Both the position numbers and the translations under genes were made by a program. 64,000 nucleotides of DNA. Source: an uncultured Pelagibacteraceae bacterium. GTDB taxonomy: Bacteria > Pseudomonadota > Alphaproteobacteria > Pelagibacterales > Pelagibacteraceae. Below, in pieces: positions 9,792-19,318 of this stretch; position 1 is the first letter of the stretch, and every line of letters starts with the position of its first letter. The stretch is from NCBI GenBank assembly GCA_902599805.1, contig CACKGP010000004.1:23542-87541 (forward strand). Reading direction: 5' to 3'. Under the pieces are notes generated by a model. The model did no database searches. It was not told the origin of the DNA and saw only the letters and a program-made list of their open reading frames with translations.

Positions 9792-11207
9792 ATGAAATTA
9801 AAGCCCTGTATTTACTATTTAGGTCTTAGCTGTTTTCCAATCTCAATAATGGCTTTACTAAATATTTTTTATTCTTTTTATTTTGATTACTTACTAAACA
9901 TACAAACATACATTGCTGTTTTATTTTTATCGTTAATTGTGGGATTTAACCTTTATAATTTTGGAAAAAAAGAAAAAGAGAACATCAATATTTTTGAGCA
10001 AATATTTACTATTTTACTTATTTATTTTTTAATAAGTTTTTTTATTCAAATACCCTTTTACTTTAGCGAATATAAAGTCTCTTTTTTAGAATCTTATTTT
10101 GAAAGCATCTCAGGATTAACAGGCACTGGATTTACTATTTTTGAAAATATAAGGTTCTTGGACGATCCTATACTTCTGTGGAGATCATCGTCTCAATGGA
10201 TAGGGGGGCTTTATTTTTTAATATTTTTAGTTCTTATTTTTTCAAATAAACAATTAAATTTTAAACTTTTAGATTTAACTTATAACCAGGAAAATAAAAT
10301 AAATTTTGCACCAAATCTACGAATAGTTTCAACAAGAATTTTTTTTATTTATTTGACACTAACGATTTTAATTTTTGTAATCTTTCTACTATCAGGAATA
10401 AGATTATTTGATGGTTTAAATTTAACAATGACAGTTATATCATCTGGCGGTTTTCTTCCAACGGATTCATTGGATAATATTATTAAAACAAATTATCAGT
10501 CTGTCTCTTTATCTTTAGGATTTATAATATCAATATTGAATTTTTATTTACTTTATAATTTATTTTTAAAAAGAGAAAATTTAAAAGATCATAAAGAAGA
10601 TCTTTATATAATAATTAGCATTTTTGTATTTACTATGATTTTTTATTTATTAAGCGATTTTAATATTCTTCAATCACTATTAACCGTTTTAAGCAGTATC
10701 AGTAATTCTGGTATAAGCATAACGTCAATACCGAATAACTATGGTTTATACTTCATAACTTTAACAATAATTGGTGGTTGCGTTTTATCTTCAACATCTG
10801 GAATTAAATTTTTAAGAATTTATATTTTAGTCAAAGGATTTTTAATAGAAATATACAGGCTTGTTCAACCTAATGTAATATTAAATAACAAAATAATGTT
10901 TTCTGATAAGAAAATTACAAATGAAATTATAAAAATATCCTTTATAGTCTTTATCTTATTTTTTATAAGCATATTTCTTTTAAGTGGTATTTTATTAGTG
11001 GACTTTTTAGATTTCGAAAATTCCTTCAAATTATCAATTTTAACCTTAACAAACACAGTTTCGTCAGATATTTATAGTATGGAAAAGATCGAATTTGTGA
11101 ATTTGTCATCATTTTCAAAAATATCAATTATTTTGTTTATGGTGGTTGCTAAAGTAGAATTAATTTCTATTTTTATATTAATACAAAAAGTTTTTATTAA
11201 AAATTAA
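9792..11207 (+). CDS. trkH: TrkH-family potassium transporter
   Basis: Polytopic; selectivity-filter-like SGLTGTGFTIFENI, VISSGGFLP; follows trkA. Confidence 0.92.
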   Translation: MKLKPCIYYLGLSCFPISIMALLNIFYSFYFDYLLNIQTYIAVLFLSLIVGFNLYNFGKKEKENINIFEQIFTILLIYFLISFFIQIPFYFSEYKVSFLESYFESISGLTGTGFTIFENIRFLDDPILLWRSSSQWIGGLYFLIFLVLIFSNKQLNFKLLDLTYNQENKINFAPNLRIVSTRIFFIYLTLTILIFVIFLLSGIRLFDGLNLTMTVISSGGFLPTDSLDNIIKTNYQSVSLSLGFIISILNFYLLYNLFLKRENLKDHKEDLYIIISIFVFTMIFYLLSDFNILQSLLTVLSSISNSGISITSIPNNYGLYFITLTIIGGCVLSSTSGIKFLRIYILVKGFLIEIYRLVQPNVILNNKIMFSDKKITNEIIKISFIVFILFFISIFLLSGILLVDFLDFENSFKLSILTLTNTVSSDIYSMEKIEFVNLSSFSKISIILFMVVAKVELISIFILIQKVFIKN

Positions 11208-11209
11208 TT

Positions 11210-12163
11210 ATGAGTAAAATATTAATAATTGGAGCAGGTGCAATGGGATCAGCTTTTACTTTTCCATGCATTGATAATAAACATGACGTCACACTTATAG
11301 GATCACCATTAGAAAACGATCAAATTGATAATTTAAATAAGGACAACTTTCACAAAAATCTTAATTGTAAACTTTCAGATAAAATTGTATTTTTAAATTC
11401 TAAAAGCCTTAGTGAGGAAATTAATAAAAAATATGATGTCGTTGTTTTAGGTGTAAATTCAAAGGGGATAAATTGGATTTCAAGTGAACTTAATTCCTCA
11501 AATTCAAAAACCCCGTTACTTTTACTTACTAAAGGTTTATCAATTAAAAACGACAAATTAGAAATATTAACAAATTTATTTAAAAACTCGAATGTCTCAG
11601 CTGTAGCAGGACCTTGTTTAGCTAAAGATTTATCTAAAAGAAACAAAACTGGAGTAGTTTTTACAAATAAAAATATTTCTTCAGCTGAGGCCGTAGGCAA
11701 GCTAGTGAAAACCAGTTATTATTTTATGGATTATTCTGACGATATTGTTGGAGTTGAAATGTGTGCTGCAATAAAAAATTTTTATTCAATGGTCATTGGT
11801 TCAGCAAAAGATCTAAACACAGCAGCTATATTGATGCAAAAATCTGTGATCGAGATGGGAAAATTTATTAAGCTATTTGGTGGTTCAGAACAAACGGTTT
11901 ATGGATTAGCTGGCTTAGGGGATTTATACGTTAGTATTGCCGGCGGAAGAAACCGTAAAATGGGACAACACTTAGGTGAGGGCCATTCATATTCTGAGGC
12001 AAAGAAAAAGTTTATGCCAAACGATACAGTTGAGGGTGCTGAATTAGCATTTCAAATAGGACCAAAGATTTTAAAAGACCTATCTAAAAAAGATTTTCCT
12101 ATTATGTATTCACTTGTAGAGTCTATTTGTAAGGATAAAAAATTTGTTATTAACTTTTTATAA
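11210..12163 (+). CDS. gpsA: NAD(P)-dependent glycerol-3-phosphate dehydrogenase family protein
   Basis: IIGAGAMGSAFTFP, AVAGPCLAKDLSKR, CAAIKNFYSMVIGSA, GLAGLGDLYVS. Confidence 0.88.
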   Translation: MSKILIIGAGAMGSAFTFPCIDNKHDVTLIGSPLENDQIDNLNKDNFHKNLNCKLSDKIVFLNSKSLSEEINKKYDVVVLGVNSKGINWISSELNSSNSKTPLLLLTKGLSIKNDKLEILTNLFKNSNVSAVAGPCLAKDLSKRNKTGVVFTNKNISSAEAVGKLVKTSYYFMDYSDDIVGVEMCAAIKNFYSMVIGSAKDLNTAAILMQKSVIEMGKFIKLFGGSEQTVYGLAGLGDLYVSIAGGRNRKMGQHLGEGHSYSEAKKKFMPNDTVEGAELAFQIGPKILKDLSKKDFPIMYSLVESICKDKKFVINFL

Positions 12164-12246
12164 CAAGCTTATTTACATTCTAATTATTAAAATAATTGTT
12201 GATGAAATCATTAAAGCGGATTAAAGAATATAAAGTGAAACTATAA

Positions 12247-13251
12247 ATGGTAAAAATTGGAATTAACGGTTTTGGAAGAATAGGAAGGCTAATTCTCAGG
12301 GCTTTATTAGAGAATTACAAAGATAAAATTCAAGTTGTTGGTATTAATGATCTTGGTTCCATAGATACCAATGCCCATTTAATAAAATACGATAGTACGC
12401 ACGGAACTCTACCACATGATGTAAGTACATCAAAAGATGGTTTTAAAATTTTAAATCAAAATATAAAAGTTTTTGCTGAAAGGGATCCAGCAAATTTACC
12501 TTGGAGTAAAGTTGGTGCTGATATTGTTTTAGAATGTACAGGCTTATTTTTGAATAAAGAAACTGCGGGCAAACATTTAAAAGCCGGAGCAAAAAAAGTT
12601 ATTATATCAGCTCCAGGAAAAGATGTAGATTTTACAATTGTGCAAGGAGTAAATAGTAAAGATTTAAAAAAAGACCACAATGTTATTTCCAACGGATCTT
12701 GCACAACAAATTGCTTAGCTCCTGTTGCAATGGTTTTGGAGAATAGTTTTGGTATTGAGTATGGATATATGACCACTATTCATAGTTACACAGGAGACCA
12801 AAAATTATTAGATACTCTTCATAAAGATTTAAGAAGAGCAAGATCTACTGAGGGAGCAATGATACCTACCTCAACAGGAGCTGCTAAAGCAATGAGTTTA
12901 GTTTTACCAAGTCTAAAAGGAAAACTTGATGGTACGGCCATAAGAGTTCCAACACCAAATGTCTCTTTAATCGATTTTACATTAGTTACAAAAAAAGATG
13001 TTACCGCCGATAGTATAAATGATGCCATGACAAAAGCTGCTGATGGTGAGTTAAAAGGTATTCTTGGAATTAATAAACAGCCACTAGTTTCAAAAGATTT
13101 TAATCATGATTCACACAGTTCAATATTTGACGTTACCCAAACTCAAGTTGTAAAAAATAAATTTAGTAGAGTACTATCTTGGTATGATAATGAATGGGGT
13201 TTTTCAAATCGTATGTGTGATACATCAATACAAATATCAAAACTTATTTAA
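12247..13251 (+). CDS. gap: Type I glyceraldehyde-3-phosphate dehydrogenase
   Basis: GINGFGRIGRL, SNGSCTTNCLAPVA, WYDNEWGFSNRM. Confidence 0.98.
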   Translation: MVKIGINGFGRIGRLILRALLENYKDKIQVVGINDLGSIDTNAHLIKYDSTHGTLPHDVSTSKDGFKILNQNIKVFAERDPANLPWSKVGADIVLECTGLFLNKETAGKHLKAGAKKVIISAPGKDVDFTIVQGVNSKDLKKDHNVISNGSCTTNCLAPVAMVLENSFGIEYGYMTTIHSYTGDQKLLDTLHKDLRRARSTEGAMIPTSTGAAKAMSLVLPSLKGKLDGTAIRVPTPNVSLIDFTLVTKKDVTADSINDAMTKAADGELKGILGINKQPLVSKDFNHDSHSSIFDVTQTQVVKNKFSRVLSWYDNEWGFSNRMCDTSIQISKLI

Positions 13252-13254
13252 TAA

Positions 13255-14103
13255 ATGGAAGTAGTAACAAAAATTGCGCCTATCGCGCTTGCACTAATAA
13301 TGTTGGCTCTTGGATTGGGTTTAACCGGTCAAGATTTTATAAGAGTAGCAAAACAGCCAAAAGATTTTTTAGTTGGATTAGTTTGTCAGTTAATACTACT
13401 TCCAATTATTGCTTTTCTGTTACTTAAAATTTTTAATTTACCTTTAGAGATTGCTCTTGGCGTAATGATTATTGCCGCTGCACCTGGTGGTGTAACATCT
13501 AATGTACTTACAAAATTTGCTAATGGAGATGTGGCTCTTTCAATTTCATTAACAGCAATTATAAGTTTAATCAGCATTATTTCGGTTCCATTTATTGTAT
13601 TTAAATCTGCAGAATTATTAGAAGTTGCGGAAATTTCAAAAGAAATTTCAATGATAGGAATATCAATGAAAATGTTTTTGGTTGTAACTCTTCCAGTAAT
13701 TATTGGAATGTTAATAAGAAAATTCGCAACAAACTTTGTTATATCTAAATCTCAATTGATTGAAAGAGTTTCAGTTTTTTTATTTGTAGTTGTTTTTGCT
13801 GCTATATGGGTTGAAGAGTGGGAGAATATAATGGGTTATATTAAACAAGCTGGATTAATTACTTTAGTTTTAAATATTGTCATGATGTTTATCGGTTACT
13901 ATGTTGCAAAATTTCTTGCCAGCGGTGTTTCACAAAGAAAATCTATTTCTCTTGAGTGTGGACTTCAAAACGGAACTTTAGCTGTATTTGTAGCAAGTCA
14001 ACTCTTTACTGAAATAACCTATCTCATACCTACGGCTACTTACGCGATAGTAATGTTCATAACTTCAATAATTTACGTTTTTATCGTAAGAAAAATTAAT
14101 TAA
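13255..14103 (+). CDS. Bile acid:sodium symporter (BASS) family transporter
   Basis: Polytopic 282 aa; MIIAAAPGGVTSNVLTKFANGDVALSISLT, LECGLQNGTLAVFVA. Confidence 0.9.
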   Translation: MEVVTKIAPIALALIMLALGLGLTGQDFIRVAKQPKDFLVGLVCQLILLPIIAFLLLKIFNLPLEIALGVMIIAAAPGGVTSNVLTKFANGDVALSISLTAIISLISIISVPFIVFKSAELLEVAEISKEISMIGISMKMFLVVTLPVIIGMLIRKFATNFVISKSQLIERVSVFLFVVVFAAIWVEEWENIMGYIKQAGLITLVLNIVMMFIGYYVAKFLASGVSQRKSISLECGLQNGTLAVFVASQLFTEITYLIPTATYAIVMFITSIIYVFIVRKIN

Positions 14104-15352
14104 ACTTTAAATCTAAATACAAAGCGGCAGACCAAGAAAAATTCTTTGCACCCATTGGTTTACCATTCTTACAACTGTAATATTCAAAAAAACCTTTTTT
14201 TTCTAACATTTCAATAGTTTTATTTTTAATTTTATCAGAAAAAAACTTATCTTTATTTTTTAATCCTTTGTAAATAAACCAGTTACAATTAATCCAGACA
14301 GGGCCTCTCCAGTATCTTTTCTCCTCAAAACTTTTATGATTTGGTTTAATTGATGAAAAAAAATATTTTTCTTTAGGGTTATGTTTTTTAAGATTTTCAA
14401 TTAGTTTATTATTAATTTTATTATTGTTCAAATCAGCAAATAATACAAAATAATTGGTTATTGATGGCATGTAGATCTTTTTATTATTTTTTAGATCTTT
14501 TGAAAAAAAAGTTCCTTTTTTTTTATCATATAATTTAAGGAAATTTTTTTCTGTCATTTTGATATAACCGTCTATTTTATTTTTGTTTAAACCAAAGGCA
14601 TCTAATAATGTAACTAGGTCTTTGTTTGCTTTTAAAAATATTGAATTAAAACCAACATCTACGACATTAAAAAAGGAGGATTTATAAACTTTTTTTGGAT
14701 CATATTTAATTTTTCTTAAATGATTTTTTATTGTGACATATCTATCGTAATCAATATCGTGCGGTCTATAATCTGGATTTACAACTTTATTATCAGCTCT
14801 TTTATATTTTATATTTTTTTCAATTTTTACTTTATTCATAGGCTCATCCCACAAAGGGGAATTATCATATCCACTTTCCCAAGGATGCAAAATTGATACC
14901 AAACCACTTTTTTTTGGATCTCTAAATTGAATTAACCATTCATGAAATTTTTTAATTTTTAAAATTATTTTTTTTATATTTAAAAGTTGGGTTTTGTTAA
15001 TACTATTTTTATTTAAAATTTCTTTTAAAATTGTTGCTAATATTGGTGGTTGAGTTATTCCAGATGAGTGGATTTTATTACCACAATTCCATGCAGTATA
15101 ATTTGGATAATAGTTTGTTCTTGTATTATGAAATAAAATGTGTGGAACCATTCCATCCTTCCATTGTCCATCTAATAATGTATTTATTTCTTTTAATGCA
15201 AAGTTTAAATTAAAGTAAGAATATCCTAGAGCAATAAAGCCTGAGTCCCAATTCCACTGAGCAGGGTAAAGTTTATTATTGGTTGGCAAGGTGTATCCTT
15301 TTCTTCTGTTACCAAGTAAAGTTTTTTTTGCTTTATTTATCGAAATTTTCAT
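14096..15352 (-). CDS. GH63/MGH1-like glycoside hydrolase, predicted cytoplasmic
   Basis: NWDSGFIALGYSYFN, GQWKDGMVPHILFH, KRYWRGPVWINCNWFIYKGL; no signal peptide; next to sugar ABC genes. Confidence 0.82.
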   Translation of the reverse strand: MKISINKAKKTLLGNRRKGYTLPTNNKLYPAQWNWDSGFIALGYSYFNLNFALKEINTLLDGQWKDGMVPHILFHNTRTNYYPNYTAWNCGNKIHSSGITQPPILATILKEILNKNSINKTQLLNIKKIILKIKKFHEWLIQFRDPKKSGLVSILHPWESGYDNSPLWDEPMNKVKIEKNIKYKRADNKVVNPDYRPHDIDYDRYVTIKNHLRKIKYDPKKVYKSSFFNVVDVGFNSIFLKANKDLVTLLDAFGLNKNKIDGYIKMTEKNFLKLYDKKKGTFFSKDLKNNKKIYMPSITNYFVLFADLNNNKINNKLIENLKKHNPKEKYFFSSIKPNHKSFEEKRYWRGPVWINCNWFIYKGLKNKDKFFSDKIKNKTIEMLEKKGFFEYYSCKNGKPMGAKNFSWSAALYLDLKFN

Positions 15353-16545
15353 TAACCCTTTACACTTCCCGCAGTTAATCCACTGACAAGATATTTTTCA
15401 AAGTAAACAAAAATTAAAAGAATAGGCAAAGTTACAACAACAGATCCTGCCATCAGGTATTGTCTAGGTGTTTCAGCATCACCAGTTAAATGATTAATAG
15501 CCCTGGATAATGTAAATGTTTTAGGATTGTCCAAAAACATTAAAGAAAATAAAAATTCATTCCATGCAATCATAAAAACATACAAGGCAACAGATGCTAT
15601 TGCCGGCAAACTTAAAGGGATAATAATTTTAATTATTATTCCAAACCAATTTTGTCCATCCATTAAACCGGCATCTTCAATTTCTTTAGGAATACTTTTA
15701 AAGTAACCTTGTAACATATAAATTGCGACAGGTAGAGTTGTTGCTGTGTAAACAATTAGAAGACCTTCAATTGAATTTCTTAAACCTAACTGACTAAAAA
15801 CAGTATAAAGAGGTATAACCAAAACTATAGCTGGGAACATATATATAATTAATATTGAAGTAGATAAAAAAGTTTTGCCAAAAAAGTTCAACCTAGCAAC
15901 AGCATACGCCGCTGGTATCGCAAAGATCAGAGTAATAATTACAGTTCCTATTGAAACAATAGAGCTTGTATAAATATATCTTCCAAAGTCATAAGTATTA
16001 AAAATAACAAAATAAGATTTAAATGTTTCTGTTAGATTATTTGTTAAACTAATACTTAAATCTAAAGGATTAAACAAAAGAGCGGCTTGAGTTTTGAAGC
16101 TCGTTACGAACATTAAATAAAAGGGAAATAAAATTACAAAAGCAAAAAATACAATTGCAAAAAGTGATAAAAAATCAAAAACAATCTTTTCAGAGATAAA
16201 ATCTTCTCTTAGAAAATTTAAATCATAATTTTTAAGTCTATTTGTAAAAAATAAGCATATTAAAAGAATGCCAGCATTATACCAAATTGGAGCACCTTCA
16301 TTTATCAAAATATAAAAAAAAGTGAATATTAAAGAAAGAATTACAATTTTAATTAAATGATTAAACCTTTTGCCTATTAATATAAACGCCAGACTTAAGA
16401 ATAGAGCTAGGAGAAAATTAATATTAAGGTTTATCTCTGTAAGTTTCAGTCCTTGTAGAGTTGCCATAATTTTCCAGATCGAATTGACCAAAGTTAAAAA
16501 GAATGATGAAATAAATAAATAAATGAATAACGGTTTATATTTCAT
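15352..16545 (-). CDS. Carbohydrate ABC transporter permease (MalG-like) with N-terminal TM extension
   Basis: EAA-loop PKEIEDAGLMDGQNWFGIIIKIIIPLSLPAI; ORF track starts at 16560, but the internal ATG (MKYKPL) at 16545 is an alternative start. Confidence 0.9.
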   Translation of the reverse strand: MKYKPLFIYLFISSFFLTLVNSIWKIMATLQGLKLTEINLNINFLLALFLSLAFILIGKRFNHLIKIVILSLIFTFFYILINEGAPIWYNAGILLICLFFTNRLKNYDLNFLREDFISEKIVFDFLSLFAIVFFAFVILFPFYLMFVTSFKTQAALLFNPLDLSISLTNNLTETFKSYFVIFNTYDFGRYIYTSSIVSIGTVIITLIFAIPAAYAVARLNFFGKTFLSTSILIIYMFPAIVLVIPLYTVFSQLGLRNSIEGLLIVYTATTLPVAIYMLQGYFKSIPKEIEDAGLMDGQNWFGIIIKIIIPLSLPAIASVALYVFMIAWNEFLFSLMFLDNPKTFTLSRAINHLTGDAETPRQYLMAGSVVVTLPILLIFVYFEKYLVSGLTAGSVKG

Positions 16546-17794
16546 TTGCTCTCTTTCCAATTAGTTTAAAGTAAATAATCATAAAAATTATCAGCAACAT
16601 AACTATAACTATAGAAACAGCAGATCCCATTCCTATGTTTGAAACAGCAAAACCTTGTTGATATACATTAATTGGCAATGTTCTTGTTCCTGATGCTCCA
16701 CCAGTCAAAAGAAAAATATCTTCAAACTTATTAAAATTCCAAATAAACCTTATCATAAACAGAATAGATAAAATTGCTGTTATCTGTGGAAGAGTAATAT
16801 TTATAAATTTTCTAAATGGCCCAGCACCATCAACTTCCGCAGCTTCATACAAATCTTTAGGAACAGCTTGCAGCCTAGCTAAAATAAACAAGAAGGCTAG
16901 GGGAAAGTATCTCCAAATTTCAAACATAATTACAGTTGTTAATGCTAATCTTAATTTAATTTCAAAACCAAAAAGACTTAATATTAAATATTTCTGACCT
17001 AATAGATTAATTGGTTTATCAATAATACCGAAGTTAACCAGTAGAGCATTTAAAGTTCCACTGTTTGGATCAAGCATTAATGTCCAAGTGTAAGCTAATG
17101 CAACTACTGGACCCACATATGGAAAAAGTAAAATACTTCTCATAAAAGTCCTACCATAAAACTTTTGATTTACTAATTGAGCAGCAAACATTCCAAAAAT
17201 AATAGCACCAACAGTTCCAAAAAATGTGAAGTAAAAAGTAGTAAGCAATAAATCTAAAAACTCATTTTCATTAAAAACATTTTTAAAGTTTTTTAATGTA
17301 AACTTTGTCGTTAATAAAATATTATCAGCATCACCAGATAGCTTTGGTTTTTGATCTTTAATAGCTCTTTTATCTATTTCCCTATTATTAGTATTTTGAA
17401 TTAAAATTTCAAAATTTTCTTTATATCCAGCTTCCCAATTACCAAAATTACATATAATTTTTTTTGATTTAAACTTACATCTTGAGTCGAGATCTACAGG
17501 TTCTATATTGTTTGGAAGTGTATCTGAAAATTTAATATTATTAATATCTTGAATTAACGAACTATTTCTTAATCTATAAACTATTTTTAATTTTGTTTTG
17601 TCTTCAGGTATAATTTTTACAATTTTTTTTGCTCTTGGCTCAGGAATTCTAATATCTTTTAATTGTACTTCCTTAAAACTTATCCAAATATTTGCAAATA
17701 TTGGAAATAAAACTATGGCGAAGACTAAAAACACCGCTGGTAATAGGAGGGTGTAAGCAGTTCTTTTTTCTATTTTTGATAAAGTGTCTGTCAT
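16535..17794 (-). CDS. Carbohydrate ABC transporter permease (MalF-like) with DUF11-like insert after TM1
   Basis: EAA-loop PKDLYEAAEVDGAGPFRKFINITLPQI; insert contains SRCKFKSKKIICNFGNWEAGYKENFEILI. Confidence 0.92.
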   Translation of the reverse strand: MTDTLSKIEKRTAYTLLLPAVFLVFAIVLFPIFANIWISFKEVQLKDIRIPEPRAKKIVKIIPEDKTKLKIVYRLRNSSLIQDINNIKFSDTLPNNIEPVDLDSRCKFKSKKIICNFGNWEAGYKENFEILIQNTNNREIDKRAIKDQKPKLSGDADNILLTTKFTLKNFKNVFNENEFLDLLLTTFYFTFFGTVGAIIFGMFAAQLVNQKFYGRTFMRSILLFPYVGPVVALAYTWTLMLDPNSGTLNALLVNFGIIDKPINLLGQKYLILSLFGFEIKLRLALTTVIMFEIWRYFPLAFLFILARLQAVPKDLYEAAEVDGAGPFRKFINITLPQITAILSILFMIRFIWNFNKFEDIFLLTGGASGTRTLPINVYQQGFAVSNIGMGSAVSIVIVMLLIIFMIIYFKLIGKRANEI

Positions 17795-17796
17795 AT

Positions 17797-17829
17797 AAAA
17801 AGCGGATAATATTATATTACCCGCTTTTT
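17797..17829. terminator. Bidirectional stem-loop between sugar-binding protein gene and permease gene
   Basis: aaaaagcgg(17797-17805)...ccgcttttt(17821-17829), perfect 9-bp arms with T-run on either strand. Confidence 0.75.
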
Positions 17830-17842
17830 AAAAATATTTTTA

Positions 17843-19165
17843 CTAAAATTTAGCTAATTCAGCGTTGATTTTATCAACTGCTTCATCTGCTGTAATTTGA
17901 TCATCAATAAATTCTCTTGTGATTCTATTTAAGAATTGTGCATTGATGATTTTAGATGCTCTAGAAAGTTCACCTTCTTTAACACCCCATCTGTTAGCAG
18001 TATCTAAACCTGCTACAATGTTATTAATAACATCACCAGAATAAAGTTCTGTTAAAGGTTTCTTTCTATCAACACCAACTGGAAGCTTACTCCAAGCTTT
18101 TGTAAACGCAGCTGGATCACTAGCATTTCCTCTTCTTACAGGAAATTTACCTTCTGGCGCGATAGATAATGTAGCTGTGTAACCTTCATCCATTGAGTAT
18201 TCGATGAATTTTTTAGCTTCATCAGTATCAGCATCAGCAGTAATACCAAAGTATCTAACATCAGCCCAAGCAGCACCTTTTTTATTATCTGGACCACTAA
18301 AGTTCGTGATGAAACCAGTTTTTGATGCAAGTTCCGGCGATGTTGGATCACTGTTTATTGTTGGAGGAGCAGAGTCTCTTAATCCTGCTAATTCGTCCAT
18401 AATAAATGGTGACCAAATAATCATTGGTGTTTTACCAGCGAAGTAAAGCTCTCTAGATTGTTTCCAGAATAATTCTCCTGGAGGGCTTGCCTTAGCAAGT
18501 TCCTTGTAAAACACTAGAGCATTTTTAAGTTCTTTACCTTGTTTCTTTGTTCCACCTTTTTTAACAAAATTAACTCCATTTGCTAAAAGTACATGTTCGA
18601 GTACTTGGCTCATAAAGTTTTCATCTGTTTTTGTGGCAGCAACAAATCCAAATCTGTCCGCATTTGATAAAGCTTTTACAGCTTTAGAAATGTTTTCATA
18701 ATTTGTTGGTGGTTGAAGATTAAATTCTTTGAATAAATCTTTTCTGTAAACAACCATCTGTGTCCAGCCATCAACTGGTACAGCAGCTATTTTTCCACCT
18801 TTTTTTGCCATGTTAAGTGCACCTGGAGCAAAAGTATCTTTGCCCAAAGATTTAACAACTGCGTTGTTAGCATTAACATCTAATATCCCAGCTTCTGCCC
18901 ACGGTAATACGTACTGAAGTGTATGATAGATCACATCAGGTAGATCACCTGCAGCTGCTGCAGCTGTAGCTCTTTTTCCAAGATCTTTTTCTTCAACAGG
19001 AATTACTTCTACGCTAATACCTGACTTGGCTTCAAAAGCTTTAGCCATTGCTTTTTGTTTTTCCATTCTAGCCGGCTGTACTTCAGTCGTCCAAAATGTA
19101 ATTCCGGCATAACTAGAGTTAGCCAAAAATGCAAAAGCAAATAAATAAATTAATATTTTTCTCAT
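17843..19165 (-). CDS. ABC transporter sugar substrate-binding protein
   Basis: N-terminal signal peptide (FAFLANSSYA), extracellular solute-binding family 1 pattern (ITFWTTEVQPARMEKQKAMAKAFEAKSGI). Confidence 0.92.
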   Translation of the reverse strand: MRKILIYLFAFAFLANSSYAGITFWTTEVQPARMEKQKAMAKAFEAKSGISVEVIPVEEKDLGKRATAAAAAGDLPDVIYHTLQYVLPWAEAGILDVNANNAVVKSLGKDTFAPGALNMAKKGGKIAAVPVDGWTQMVVYRKDLFKEFNLQPPTNYENISKAVKALSNADRFGFVAATKTDENFMSQVLEHVLLANGVNFVKKGGTKKQGKELKNALVFYKELAKASPPGELFWKQSRELYFAGKTPMIIWSPFIMDELAGLRDSAPPTINSDPTSPELASKTGFITNFSGPDNKKGAAWADVRYFGITADADTDEAKKFIEYSMDEGYTATLSIAPEGKFPVRRGNASDPAAFTKAWSKLPVGVDRKKPLTELYSGDVINNIVAGLDTANRWGVKEGELSRASKIINAQFLNRITREFIDDQITADEAVDKINAELAKF

Positions 19166-19318
19166 TATTCCCCCTATAGAATTATTAATTTTCTCGAAAA
19201 CCTATCAAACTGAACAAGATATGGAACCCCTCAAAAAAGTTATAGAAGCATCCTAATTTTTGCATTACTTTAAAATACTTAAAAAATAATTCTTATTTAA
19301 ACTTGAAGTTGCATTTTT

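Noticed and set aside
18136-18446. ORFs 18136..18351 (-) and 18204..18446 (+) inside the sugar-binding protein gene
   Set aside because: Out-of-frame/antisense overlap with a well-supported CDS.
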